This document shows, piece after piece, positions 14,936 to 22,473 of a stretch of 35,544 nt of DNA (positions are counted from its first letter, which is position 1; each line of letters begins with the position of its first letter). The notes below the pieces were generated by a model. That model had not been told where the DNA came from and ran no database searches. It saw only the letters and a list, made by a program, of their open reading frames with translations. This DNA is from a virus. The stretch spans positions 1 to 35,544 of IMG/VR virus record IMGVR_UViG_3300005468_000042; one strand, given 5' to 3'. The position numbers were made by a program, and so were the translations under genes.

Positions 14936-15142
14936 TCAACGCCGCTTCTTGCGACCCATTCCGTACTTGCGCTTGACCGCCGCCCGGACCTTGCGCTTCT
15001 CGGCGGCGGTGCCGTGCATGCCCACCAGGCCGAGCGCCACCCCGGCCCGCTTGCGGGTGTTGATCGGATACTTGCGCTTACCCGGGATCGCGAAGTTGCT
15101 GGTCTTGATCCGCTTGCGCGCCCGAGCGGTCAACCTGGCCAT
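14936..15142 (-). CDS. Small basic DUF6582-like phage protein, probably leaderless
   Basis: This 68-residue protein starts at ATG 15142. It begins MARLTARARKRIKTSNFAIP, then GKRKYPINTRKRAGVALGL, GTAAEKRKVRAAVKRKYG and a basic tail. This order (AR.AR., FA.PG...YPI, HGT..EK..V..AVK..Y) is the DUF6582-like pattern common in actinophage head modules. Function is unknown. A TATACT -10 ends 6 bases before the ATG, so transcription should start at the initiation codon. No ribosome-binding site is present, which agrees with leaderless translation. Confidence 0.75.
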   Translation of the reverse strand: MARLTARARKRIKTSNFAIPGKRKYPINTRKRAGVALGLVGMHGTAAEKRKVRAAVKRKYGMGRKKRR

Positions 15143-15148
15143 GTGGCC

Positions 15149-15177
15149 AGTATAGCATCCGCCCCACCAGGTCAGAA
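15149..15177 (-). promoter_or_regulatory. Promoter giving a leaderless mRNA
   Basis: Read on the minus strand: TTCTGA, 17-bp spacer, TGCTATACT (extended -10). The start codon lies 7 bases after the -10, the distance at which transcription normally begins. Confidence 0.6.
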
Positions 15178-15372
15178 CTTGTCGGAGGCGAAGATCCCGA
15201 CCTTCTCGCCGGCTTCTGCGGGCAGACCAGCGACCACCAGGGGGGCCCAGGAGCCCCGACGACCCATTGGGCGGATCGACACCAGGTACTCGCCCCGGCC
15301 GTGTTCGGCCTGCTCCTGTAGTCGCGCGATCAGCTGGTTGACGGTCAGGGGACCAGTGGGTTCGTACGACAT
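15172..15372 (-). CDS. Small hypothetical protein
   Basis: This 66-residue protein starts at ATG 15372 with GGAGG upstream. An earlier in-frame start at 15423 has no site. It begins MSYEPTGPLTVNQLIARLQE, then EYLVSIRPMGRR and VGIFASDKF. The N-terminal TVNQLIARLQEQAEHG looks like a single amphipathic helix followed by a small beta sheet. No family recognised. It has its own promoter overlapping the end of the glycosyltransferase gene. Confidence 0.65.
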   Translation of the reverse strand: MSYEPTGPLTVNQLIARLQEQAEHGRGEYLVSIRPMGRRGSWAPLVVAGLPAEAGEKVGIFASDKF

Positions 15373-15425
15373 CGGGTGCCTCCGTGGTGGCCAGGGGGGC
15401 CGGACAGCCCAGCCCCCACCCATCT

Positions 15426-15454
15426 ATCACATCATGTGGCACGCGCTGTGTCAA
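15426..15454 (-). promoter_or_regulatory. Promoter downstream of the glycosyltransferase gene
   Basis: Read on the minus strand: TTGACA, 17-bp spacer, TGTGAT. The -35 lies inside the last codons of the glycosyltransferase gene. The next start codon is about 47 bases past the predicted transcription start. Confidence 0.55.
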
Positions 15455-16070
15455 GAGGCATGGTCTGTCTGGCGTCACCCCGGGTCGGCAACCCCTGGGT
15501 GTTACCCCGGTGACAGTGCCAGACCCAGGTTTTCTCCGGCAGGTGCTCGAACCGCGCACCGGCATCTAGCAGTCGCAGCCAGGTACCCCACTCGTCGCAG
15601 GCCGACCGGCCCGGGGCCAGCTCCAGGTCGTCCTTGAAGCCCCCGACGGATAGCAGTAACCGGGTCTTGACCAACACCGTCACGGCGATGAAGTTACCCC
15701 TACGCAGGGCTTCCGAGTGGAACGGCCGGCGAAACCGGTTGGCCCAGATGTCGAACGCCCCGATCTTGTCGTACCACGGGTAGACCAGGTCCGCCCCGGT
15801 CCGGGTGGCATGTTCAACCAACAGCCCGAGGTGGTCCGGGCGCAGGACATCGTCCGAGTCGAGCAGGGCGACCCACTCGGTGTTCGCGGCCACCACCCCC
15901 CGGTTGCGGTTCTTGGCCGAACCGTGACGTTGCAGGTCATTCATTACCAGCAGCTCGTCGGGCTGTCGGGTCTGGCGGGTGACCGACTCCAAGGCCCGTT
16001 TGAGCAGGCCGTTCGAGTAGCGGGCCGGGTGGGCCGGGATGACCACCGCAACGGTGGGGCGTGGCTTCAT
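15432..16070 (-). CDS. Family 2 glycosyltransferase (GT-A fold)
   Basis: This 212-residue protein starts at ATG 16070, overlapping the TerL stop (ATGA). It shows GT2 features in order: N-terminal strand VAVVIPAHPARYSNGLLKRALESV, donor-side NDLQRHGSAKNRNRGV, and the metal-binding DSDD motif at 71-74 in EWVALLDSDDVLRPDH. A later acceptor-side region (SACDEWGTWLRLLDAGARF) follows. There is no membrane anchor. It would transfer a sugar from an NDP-sugar. The acceptor could be a virion protein, modified DNA or a host envelope glycan. Co-transcription with terminase favours a late, virion-related role, but this is inference. Confidence 0.75.
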   Translation of the reverse strand: MKPRPTVAVVIPAHPARYSNGLLKRALESVTRQTRQPDELLVMNDLQRHGSAKNRNRGVVAANTEWVALLDSDDVLRPDHLGLLVEHATRTGADLVYPWYDKIGAFDIWANRFRRPFHSEALRRGNFIAVTVLVKTRLLLSVGGFKDDLELAPGRSACDEWGTWLRLLDAGARFEHLPEKTWVWHCHRGNTQGLPTRGDARQTMPLDTARAT

Positions 16071-17788
16071 CGCATCTTCTCTATCTTGCCGGATTTGTCT
16101 TTTTTCGGTGGGGCCAGCAATCGGATGACACCAGTCCCGACCGCGTCCACCACGTCGTCGTGGGTGAGCTTCGGGAACCCGGTCATCTGGTCTTCGAGCT
16201 TCGACAGCCGCTTGCGGTGCAACACCCGGTTGCGCTGGTAGTAGTCCAACGCACGGGCCATCCGGACCTCTTTCGGCTCTTCCGAGGTGAACATCTTGAA
16301 CGGGACCGGTAGGTCGCCCATGACCTCCAGCCACAGGTCTCCGCCCTGGTTGTTCTCCAGGATCACCATGTAGATCTCCGGGAACCTGGCCAGCAGCCCC
16401 AACAGATGGTTCTTCAGCGGGGTCCCGGTGAGCCGGACCTCCTCGGCGTGAACCACCTCGACCCGCGACAGGCGGGTCGGTTTTTCCGCCCCACCATCGA
16501 CCAGTTCCTGTTTGAACAGCCGCAGAGACAGCTCGTCGGCGGGGCCCCAGTCCTTGTTGCCGGGCCTGCCGGTGCCGGGGGCGTAGGCCAGGATCGCGAT
16601 CCCACAGGGGTCGGATTTGACCCCCTGGGTGACCGGCGGGTCGACCACCATATATACCCGGGTGATGTTGGGCAGCCGGCCATAGACGATGTCGTCCTGG
16701 TTCCAATATGGCCCGCTGTCGGCCCGGGGGTTGTTGGCCATGTTTTTCTGGTAGGAGCGGGTGTGCTCGATCGACTCCAGATATCCGACTGTCCACTTCG
16801 CCGGCCAGATACTGCGGCGGGTCCCGTCGGGCTGCTCGATCAGCGGGTCGTAGTGGTGTGGGGCGATCTTCTCCTCGTCGATCCAGGTGTTCTCGTCGGC
16901 CCCCTCCTCACCCCGGGCTTTCTTGACCAGCTGGTGATTGATACTGTTGGGCCGGGTGACGGTCCCGACGATCACCACCCGGGCCCGTTCGTTCAACGGG
17001 AAGATCGCGTCGATCAGGGTGCGCAGGCGTTTCTCGACCATCGCCGCGCTGTAGAGGGCCTCGTCTTTCTCGATGTCGTCGCAGATCAACACGTCGGGTC
17101 GGCGGTCTCCGACCTTCATGCCGAGGCTGGCGGTGTTGGCACCCCGGGCGGCGAACACAAACCCCGACTTGGACTGGAACATCCCGACGTTATCGGCTAC
17201 CGTCTTGCCGGTCGGTTTGCGGATCGGGGCACACAGGTCGGGGAAGTCCCGGCGCAGCAGCCGGTTGTGCTGGGCCTCGGTCCGGAAGGTCTGCAGGTGC
17301 ATCTCAGACTGGGTACCCGAGTCAGCAAAAGCAGCCACGAATTTGACGTGCCCGTGCGCCCCGGCCCAGATCGGGATGATGGTAAACCACCAGGTCGATT
17401 TCCCGCAGGCCCGTGGGGCGGCGAACGAGTGACGCCACTCGCGGGGTTCGAGGCGGACCTTGACCCACCCTCGGGCCAACCGCGCCCACTCGAAATGCGG
17501 ATCGGCGAAGGTCAACCGACCGCCGGTGTCCTCGCTGACCAGGTGGTGCCGCAGATAAACCACCGCGAACAGCAACGGGTCGAGCCGGGTCAGTAGCTGC
17601 CGGTCGGCCCGGGACAGCCGCTGCCGGCGGCTGTTGAGCAGCCGGATCTTGTGCTCGTTGACCAGCAGCCACTGGTTGACGTCGAAGTTCGAGGCGTTGG
17701 CTCGGGGGTCGTAGGGATCCCAGATCCGCTGCACTACCCCCAGGGGGCTGACCTGCGCCGTAGCTGGCCGCTGCGGCGCGATGGTCAC
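16067..17788 (-). CDS. terL: Terminase large subunit
   Basis: This 573-residue protein starts at GTG 17788, overlapping the TerS stop (GTGA). The ATPase has Walker A APRACGKST at 124-132, Walker B VLICDD at 233-238, and a coupling motif near VIVGTV. The nuclease region has Asp residues in MVVDPP, an acidic HAEEV segment, and DDVVDAVG near the C-terminus, matching RNase H-like packaging nucleases. The enzyme cuts concatemers and pumps DNA through the portal. Length and motif order are normal. Confidence 0.92.
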   Translation of the reverse strand: MTIAPQRPATAQVSPLGVVQRIWDPYDPRANASNFDVNQWLLVNEHKIRLLNSRRQRLSRADRQLLTRLDPLLFAVVYLRHHLVSEDTGGRLTFADPHFEWARLARGWVKVRLEPREWRHSFAAPRACGKSTWWFTIIPIWAGAHGHVKFVAAFADSGTQSEMHLQTFRTEAQHNRLLRRDFPDLCAPIRKPTGKTVADNVGMFQSKSGFVFAARGANTASLGMKVGDRRPDVLICDDIEKDEALYSAAMVEKRLRTLIDAIFPLNERARVVIVGTVTRPNSINHQLVKKARGEEGADENTWIDEEKIAPHHYDPLIEQPDGTRRSIWPAKWTVGYLESIEHTRSYQKNMANNPRADSGPYWNQDDIVYGRLPNITRVYMVVDPPVTQGVKSDPCGIAILAYAPGTGRPGNKDWGPADELSLRLFKQELVDGGAEKPTRLSRVEVVHAEEVRLTGTPLKNHLLGLLARFPEIYMVILENNQGGDLWLEVMGDLPVPFKMFTSEEPKEVRMARALDYYQRNRVLHRKRLSKLEDQMTGFPKLTHDDVVDAVGTGVIRLLAPPKKDKSGKIEKMR

Positions 17789-18303
17789 GGGGTTTCGCCT
17801 CGCAACAGCTTGGCCTCCTGCGCCGCGACCTCGGCCCGCGCGACGTTGAGCATGTCCTGCAGCTCCAGGTCAGTCTGATCGGTCTCGTTGATATTGGCAT
17901 CAACCCGGACCGGGGCGTTCAGACCATATAGGTTGGCGCGCCGCTCAGAGATCCTGATGGCCGCGTTGATGGCCTTGTCGTCACCCCGGTCGATCCGGGG
18001 CTTCAGCTTGACCAGGTAGTTGTCCAGCCGGATCGACTCCAGAGCCCGCAACCGACCAATCTCCGGCGCGATGATCGCTTCGAGAGCAGCATCGACCCAG
18101 GTGTGGATGGTGTTCTCGGACCGGTCCAGGGCCCGCGCGATACCCGCGTAGCTGTAGCCGTCGGCCTTCATCCGGATGGCCTGGATCCGCAGGTCGATCG
18201 GGGCACCCTTGGGTACGGGTGGGGGTAGTTCGCCCCGCTCGGCCTGGTCTGCCAACCGGCGCACCCGCGCCAGGACCTGCTCGGTGGTCTCGCTTCGCGC
18301 CAT
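17785..18303 (-). CDS. terS: Terminase small subunit (probable)
   Basis: This 172-residue protein starts at ATG 18303 behind AAGGAG. An upstream in-frame ATG at 18420 lies in the promoter region and is rejected. Residues about 45-75 contain a helix-turn-helix (DLRIQAIRMKADGYSYAGIA, then LDRSENTIHTWV), as in small terminases that recognise the packaging site. A helical oligomerisation segment follows. The stop overlaps the TerL start. The call rests on the HTH, the size and coupling to TerL. Confidence 0.8.
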   Translation of the reverse strand: MARSETTEQVLARVRRLADQAERGELPPPVPKGAPIDLRIQAIRMKADGYSYAGIARALDRSENTIHTWVDAALEAIIAPEIGRLRALESIRLDNYLVKLKPRIDRGDDKAINAAIRISERRANLYGLNAPVRVDANINETDQTDLELQDMLNVARAEVAAQEAKLLRGETP

Positions 18304-18322
18304 CTCGGCTCCTTGCCTACCT

Positions 18323-18335
18323 GGGCATCCCGCCC
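18323..18335 (-). promoter_or_regulatory. GGGAT-loop hairpin in the TerS leader
   Basis: The minus strand reads GGGC-GGGAT-GCCC. The loop equals that of the scaffold and capsid leader hairpins, but both stem arms are swapped, a compensatory change that keeps pairing. Confidence 0.5.
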
Positions 18336-18341
18336 GCCCCG

Positions 18342-18378
18342 ATTTTAGCTGACCGATGCCGGGACCACCAAGGTGGTC
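18342..18378 (-). promoter_or_regulatory. Terminase promoter with operator-like palindrome
   Basis: Read on the minus strand: TTGGTG, 18-bp spacer, TAAAAT. The -35 lies inside the inverted repeat GACCACC-AA-GGTGGTC (18363-18378), a plausible repressor or activator site. Confidence 0.5.
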
Positions 18379-18400
18379 AGCAGACGTCGTGCCACAGGGC

Positions 18401-18430
18401 TTGTCACAGAACGTGTTCACATGTTACGAT
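18401..18430 (+). promoter_or_regulatory. Rightward promoter for the two-gene plus-strand operon
   Basis: TTGTCA, 18-bp spacer, TACGAT, about 50 bases upstream of the GTG at 18482. It is divergent from the terminase promoter and shares the palindromic region between them. Confidence 0.6.
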
Positions 18431-18481
18431 GGTTGTGTCAGGCACCCCCGCCCCGGGGGGCCCGCCACCACAGGAGGCAAC

Positions 18482-19099
18482 GTGACCATCCAGGATGTCA
18501 CCGGCTACACCCCCTGCCGCGACGCTCGGGCGCTGAAAGACCACGCCCCCCACCAGTGGTATGGCAACCTGGTCGGTGGCCAGACGCCCCAGCACCACCG
18601 CTGCATCGGCTGGCCCCTCACCGCCCACCAACCCGCCGAGATCCCCGGCATCCGGGCCCGCACTATGGACACCCTGCTGGACGACCTGGAGCGACACGCC
18701 TGCGCCGAGGGCATGTCCACCGCGACCGACGACATCGCCGCGCGACACTCCGAGGTCCGGGCGATCCGGGCCGAGATCGACCGCCGGCTGGCCCAGGACA
18801 ACCCCGTTCCGGATGCCCACTTCACCAGCACCCCGCCGACCGACACCACCCCGCCCGAGCCGGGCGACCGCTACACCTGGGCCGGGATCCCCGGTCTGAT
18901 CATCGAGATGGAACGCCCCGACGGCGGCCCGAACCTGACCGCGATCAACCCATGGTCCGGCGCGACCGTCACCCTGTTCGACGCGTTCCGGAACGAGCGC
19001 GGGGAGGCGGTCCCGTTCGCGGAGAGCCTGCGCCAGCTCGGGCAGGCGATCCAGCAAGTGGCCGACGAGGGCGGCTGGCACCGCCCGAGCCACCGGTGA
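18482..19099 (+). CDS. Hypothetical protein of the rightward operon
   Basis: This 205-residue protein starts at GTG 18482, chosen for the strong AGGAGG 5 bases upstream. The frame stays open further upstream, but that part overlaps the promoter. It begins VTIQDVTGYTPCRDARALK, with HAPHQWYGN and HHRCIG early. A long helical segment (TMDTLLDDLERHACAEGMS to RAEIDRRLAQ) follows, then a Pro/Thr linker and a beta-rich end (LIIEMERPDGGPNLTAINPW). Several early His and Cys residues could bind metal. No family recognised. It is one of only two protein genes here on the plus strand. Confidence 0.65.
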   Translation: MTIQDVTGYTPCRDARALKDHAPHQWYGNLVGGQTPQHHRCIGWPLTAHQPAEIPGIRARTMDTLLDDLERHACAEGMSTATDDIAARHSEVRAIRAEIDRRLAQDNPVPDAHFTSTPPTDTTPPEPGDRYTWAGIPGLIIEMERPDGGPNLTAINPWSGATVTLFDAFRNERGEAVPFAESLRQLGQAIQQVADEGGWHRPSHR

Positions 19100-19314
19100 C
19101 CACCCGCAGGCCCCTGGTGTTACCACTGGGGGCCACCCTCCTGACAGCCGACGAGGCGGTCCAGGCGGTCGTGACCAACGACCACCCGGAGGCGGTCCTG
19201 GGTAGTGTCCAGATGGACGCGGGGCTGGTTACGCTGCTGCGCTCCGGCCAGGTCCTCGCCGTGCGGCTCGCTGACGGCCGTCTGGGGTTCGCCCTGGCCC
19301 CACCCCCCAACTGA
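19096..19314 (+). CDS. Small hypothetical protein, second gene of the rightward operon
   Basis: This 72-residue protein starts at GTG 19096, overlapping the upstream TGA (GTGA), the junction type used all over this genome. It begins VTTRRPLVLPLGATLLTADE, then AVQAVVTNDHPEAVLG and ADGRLGFALAPPPN. It is compact, mixed alpha/beta, with no signal peptide. Function unknown. A strong terminator follows 12 bases after the stop. Confidence 0.65.
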   Translation: MTTRRPLVLPLGATLLTADEAVQAVVTNDHPEAVLGSVQMDAGLVTLLRSGQVLAVRLADGRLGFALAPPPN

Positions 19315-19326
19315 CCCACCAGATAC

Positions 19327-19362
19327 AGCGAGGCCCCCCGTGATGTCACGGGGGGCCTCGCT
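19327..19362. terminator. Bidirectional terminator between convergent genes
   Basis: A perfect 17-bp inverted repeat (AGCGAGGCCCCCCGTGA and its complement) has only 2 bases between the arms. It lies between the rightward operon and the convergent LPxTG gene and can serve both strands. Confidence 0.85.
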
Positions 19363-19379
19363 GCTAGCATCCACGCCCA

Positions 19380-19515
19380 GCCACACCGTGCGGTCGCTTG
19401 CCCCGCCGAGCCTCCACCTTGCCTTACGGTGCCGGGCCTCGCCATGTCTTGCGGTACCAGACCTCTCCTCGGCCTGCCGAAGCTAAACCATACCCGCCCT
19501 TGTCGAGCCGGGCCG
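19380..19515. repeat. Pentamer tract, block 1
   Basis: Plus-strand sequence falls into 5-bp units of consensus NNRCC (for example GTGCC GGGCC TCGCC ATGTC). The units are degenerate but stay largely in register. The block fills the spacer between the terminator and the LPxTG gene stop. Confidence 0.65.
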
Positions 19516-19519
19516 AACC

Positions 19520-20389
19520 TCAGCTCTCGAACTGGACCCGGTCGCGGCGACGGCGCGCCAGCGCCAACCCACCGATACCGGCCCCGATCAGGACCAGACC
19601 GCCGAGCGCGATCAGCGGCACCGGAGCACCCGTAACGGGCAGACTCGGAGTGCCGCCGGTAGTCACAGCACCGGCGGTGCTGGTCTGAGATGTCGAGGGG
19701 GACGGCGACGGCGACGGGCTGCGGGTCGGACATACCCGGCCTCGGATGTCGCCCGCCTTCGCGTCCTGCCCGTCGTTGTTGAACGAGCCGTCGATCCACT
19801 GTTCGACCCAGCCGCTCTTGACGATCTTGTCCACGCAGGTCTGATAGACCCAGGAGTACATGTTGATCGAGCTGCCGCCGAACCCATCCTTCCACAGCAG
19901 TTTCAACCAGTCGCCGGTGCTGGTCGGCTCGGACCCGTTGAAGGTCTTGCCGTCCAGCGCGCTGGGGTCCCAGGCGATCCAGTCGTGCGGGGCGGTGAAC
20001 TTGGCGAAGGTGGCCGCTCCGAGCACCGCACCGTGGACCCCGCCGGCCAGGCTCGCGCCATTGTTGGGGGACCCGTGGGTACCCGCCTGGGTGACGAAAG
20101 TCCCCGTGTCGGTCAGCTTGGCCGTGTACGACCAGGTGTCGATCGCGACCTTCTCGGTCTGCAGGGCAGCCGGCGGTTGGACGCACACCTGCACCGTGCG
20201 GGTGACGGTATCCAGGGCCCAGACGTCGGGGGTGCCGTGTCCGTGGTCGGGGCGGTTCACCAGGTGGCTGGTGACGGTCTTGCAGTCGGGTGGGGGGGTC
20301 GCTCCGGCCACGGTCGGGCAGGCCAGAGCTGCCCCGGCCAGCCCGAGAGTCAGGGCCAGCGCGGACGCCAGCCGTTTGATCGGTCCCAT
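19520..20389 (-). CDS. Secreted LPxTG cell-wall-anchored protein
   Basis: This 289-residue protein starts at ATG 20389 behind AAGGAGG. Residues 1-30 are a Sec signal peptide (KR, then a hydrophobic Leu/Ala core, cleavage near AGA-T). Residues 31-220 form an extracellular domain with four Cys after the signal peptide (36, 69, 185, 220), probably disulfide-bonded, and a GSPNNGASLAGGVHG segment. A Ser/Pro stalk (224-236) precedes the sorting signal LPVTG (250-254), a hydrophobic helix and an RRRR tail. Host sortase would couple it to peptidoglycan. Surface display suggests receptor masking, superinfection exclusion or lysogenic conversion. The ectodomain family is not recognised. A TACGAT -10 lies at 20431-20436 without a clear -35. 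Confidence 0.85.
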   Translation of the reverse strand: MGPIKRLASALALTLGLAGAALACPTVAGATPPPDCKTVTSHLVNRPDHGHGTPDVWALDTVTRTVQVCVQPPAALQTEKVAIDTWSYTAKLTDTGTFVTQAGTHGSPNNGASLAGGVHGAVLGAATFAKFTAPHDWIAWDPSALDGKTFNGSEPTSTGDWLKLLWKDGFGGSSINMYSWVYQTCVDKIVKSGWVEQWIDGSFNNDGQDAKAGDIRGRVCPTRSPSPSPSPSTSQTSTAGAVTTGGTPSLPVTGAPVPLIALGGLVLIGAGIGGLALARRRRDRVQFES

Positions 20390-20454
20390 TTTGGTGGTTC
20401 CTCCTTATTGTGGGGTATCGATAGATCGAGATCGTACCATCTGTGCTGGTCGGC

Positions 20455-21061
20455 GGGCGTACCCTGCCCAGCCAAGACGTGCCACACCTTGTCTCGCCGA
20501 GCGCTGACCACAGCTAGCCGGGCCAAACCGAGCCCCGACAAGGCCCGCCCCGTCCCTCGCCATGACACGCCTAACCATGCCACGCCTTGGCTTCCCATCC
20601 CGGATCCCGCCTGGCCCTGTCTTACCAAACCCCGCCATACCTTACCTTGACCCGCCTCGGGGTACCCAACCTCCCACCTCTTCGTACCCCCCAGCCGAGC
20701 CTTGCCCATCCTGACCGGACCATGGCTTGCCACACCTCGCACTGCCACGACTCGCCCATCCGCTACCCACCCTGGCTCGCCGGACCCAACCTCGCCCCAT
20801 CTTGCCGCGACACGTCGAACCCCACCCCCACCTGGCCAGGTCATATCTTGGCTTGACACGCCGAACCCCGGCACTCCACCCACCATCCCGCCGGGGTGCC
20901 CTGCCTGGCCACACCCATCCATAGACTGACCCGCCGTGACTTACCAAATCCGAACCGTGACACACCGAGCCTAGCCTGGTCTTACCTTACCCAGGCGCTT
21001 GCTTACCACACCTTACAACGCCCAGCCGTGGCGCGGCCTGTCATGCCGCGCCCCGCCCAGC
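20455..21061. repeat. Pentamer tract, block 2 (largest)
   Basis: About 600 bases without a plausible gene. From 20692 to 20836 there are 29 unbroken pentamers of form NNRCC: position 5 is C in 28 of 29, position 4 is C in 20 of 29, position 3 is a purine in 25 of 29, while positions 1-2 are free. The register slips occasionally elsewhere in the block. The minus strand reads GGYNN. Confidence 0.8.
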
Positions 21062-21217
21062 CTAGTAGGTGCCCGCCTCGGCGCGTTCCTTGAGCAGCTT
21101 CTCGAACTGTTCCAGGCGCCACGCCCAGGAGTCTTCACCGGCCTCGACCCACTCGCGCATCCGCTGCACGGCGTACTCGATCTGCTCGGTGGTCATCTCG
21201 TGAGGTGAACTGCACAT
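21062..21217 (-). CDS. Small 51-aa protein embedded in the pentamer tract
   Basis: It starts at ATG 21217 with AAGGAG 8 bases upstream and ends in TAG. The sequence begins MCSSPHEMTTEQIEYAVQRM and continues with REWVEAGEDSWAWRLEQFEK, then LLKERAEAGTY. It is an amphipathic helical hairpin with many Glu residues. Coding potential is clear against the pentamer sequence on both sides. Residue 8 (Met) is an alternative start. No family recognised; a regulatory or protein-binding role is possible. Confidence 0.7.
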   Translation of the reverse strand: MCSSPHEMTTEQIEYAVQRMREWVEAGEDSWAWRLEQFEKLLKERAEAGTY

Positions 21218-21239
21218 CGGTCACTCTCCTTCCGTCGGT

Positions 21240-21616
21240 GGGACCCCCCGCGAGTCCCACACCGCTCCATGCCGAACCTCGGCACTGCTCGCCTCTACCC
21301 AACCCGGTCCTCAACAGGCCAGGGCCCAACCATACCTCGCCCGTCCTAGCCAGACCTAGACTCACATCGCCCGACCCAGCCTGCGCTTGCCAGACCAACT
21401 CACCTGCCACGCCATGTCTTACCTTGCCGGGCCGAGCCGGGTCTTGGCAAGGCTTGTCACGCTCACACCCAGCCGGTCCAGACCACGGCACGCCCCGTTT
21501 GGTGAGCCGGCGGGTTTCGAGGCCCGCCAGCCCTCTTTCGTCTCCGAACCTTGCCGGGCCGAAGCCAGCCCCGGCCCGCCTTGCCGAGTCTCGGCCCGCC
21601 GTGCCAAGTCCCCTGG
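21240..21616. repeat. Pentamer tract, block 3
   Basis: About 375 bases between the 51-aa and 239-aa genes, again mostly NNRCC units (for example CTGCC ACGCC ATGTC TTACC near 21400) with a few register shifts. No gene, promoter or hairpin clearly stands out in it. Confidence 0.7.
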
Positions 21617-22336
21617 TCAGCCCTCCTGGATGGAGAAACCTACGGTGGTGAACCGCCCGAACGTCGGACGGAAGTCACCCAACCCGATCAGCCGGCCCGC
21701 GTCGAACAGCACACCCTGCAGCAGAGTCGGCGAGACATACTCGGGCAGGTTGACCATCAACTGGAACTCGGCCACCCAGCCCGCGTTGAACGCCGGACGC
21801 TGGCGGGTCACGGCGCTCCGCTGGACCATCACCCGGCGGGCGTCCAGATAGTCCCAGTCGTTGGAGCCCATGTCAGCCAGCTCGGTCAGCGAGATGATCG
21901 CCGCCTTGAACAGGTCGAACGCGGACTTACGCGGGGAGCGCGGGTCCTGGCGGAATTTCGCGGCGGTGCACAGGCTCATCCGCAGGTACTCGCCCGGCAG
22001 GCCGATGTTGCCGGGGATCTTCTCGTTGTCGCTGTGCAGCCGGTACACGTAGGACTGGATGTCGTCGGTCTTCTTGGCCGCGCTACCCTTGGCCGCTGCC
22101 GCCTTCTCGGCGACCGCCTCGTTGCTCCAACGGTGGAACAACAGCGCCGAAGTCCCCTCGATCTTGATGTTCGCGATATAGGGGGCGGCGGCGATGATCG
22201 CGTTCTCAGCGTCGTTGGTCGGCTCGCCCAGGGTCTCCAGACCCTTGGTCTGGGTACGCCCGTTTGCGGTGGTGCTCGTGGTGGTCACTGCTCTCCTCTG
22301 GGGGGTCGTGGTCCTGGCCCTGCCTCGGCTAGCCAT
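21617..22336 (-). CDS. Conserved-looking phage protein, unknown function
   Basis: This 239-residue protein starts at ATG 22336 with AAGGA upstream. The N-terminal 45 residues are a Thr/Arg-rich disordered tail. The globular part begins IANIKIEGTSALLFHRWSNE, then AAKGSAAKKTDD, an IGLPGEYLRMSLCTAAKFRQ segment, RSPRKSAFDLFKAAI, and a C-terminal LFDAGRLIGLGDFRPTFGRF. I have an impression of similar unannotated phage proteins, but cannot name a function. It is monocistronic, flanked on both sides by pentamer tract, and next to the RNA cluster. Confidence 0.75.
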   Translation of the reverse strand: MASRGRARTTTPQRRAVTTTSTTANGRTQTKGLETLGEPTNDAENAIIAAAPYIANIKIEGTSALLFHRWSNEAVAEKAAAAKGSAAKKTDDIQSYVYRLHSDNEKIPGNIGLPGEYLRMSLCTAAKFRQDPRSPRKSAFDLFKAAIISLTELADMGSNDWDYLDARRVMVQRSAVTRQRPAFNAGWVAEFQLMVNLPEYVSPTLLQGVLFDAGRLIGLGDFRPTFGRFTTVGFSIQEG

Positions 22337-22339
22337 GTC

Positions 22340-22470
22340 GGTCCTTACCGATGGGTAGCCGTACCCGGCCTTGTCTCGCCTAGCCCGTCCTGACCAGCGC
22401 CACGGCTGACCATTCCAAGCCTTTCCGCACCCAGCCCAGGCATGCCACGTTCAACTCTCTGCCTGACCTG
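22340..22470. repeat. Pentamer tract, block 4
   Basis: About 130 bases between the 239-aa gene and the RNA cluster with the same 5-bp periodicity (for example CTCGC CTAGC CCGTC CTGAC). This is the last block; the periodicity stops at the tRNA-like genes. Confidence 0.6.
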
Positions 22471-22473
22471 AGT

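Noticed and set aside
20350-20922. Open frames inside the pentamer tract
   Set aside because: A 5-bp period gives stop-poor frames by composition; the encoded peptides repeat Gly/Trp/Arg noise and have no ribosome-binding sites.
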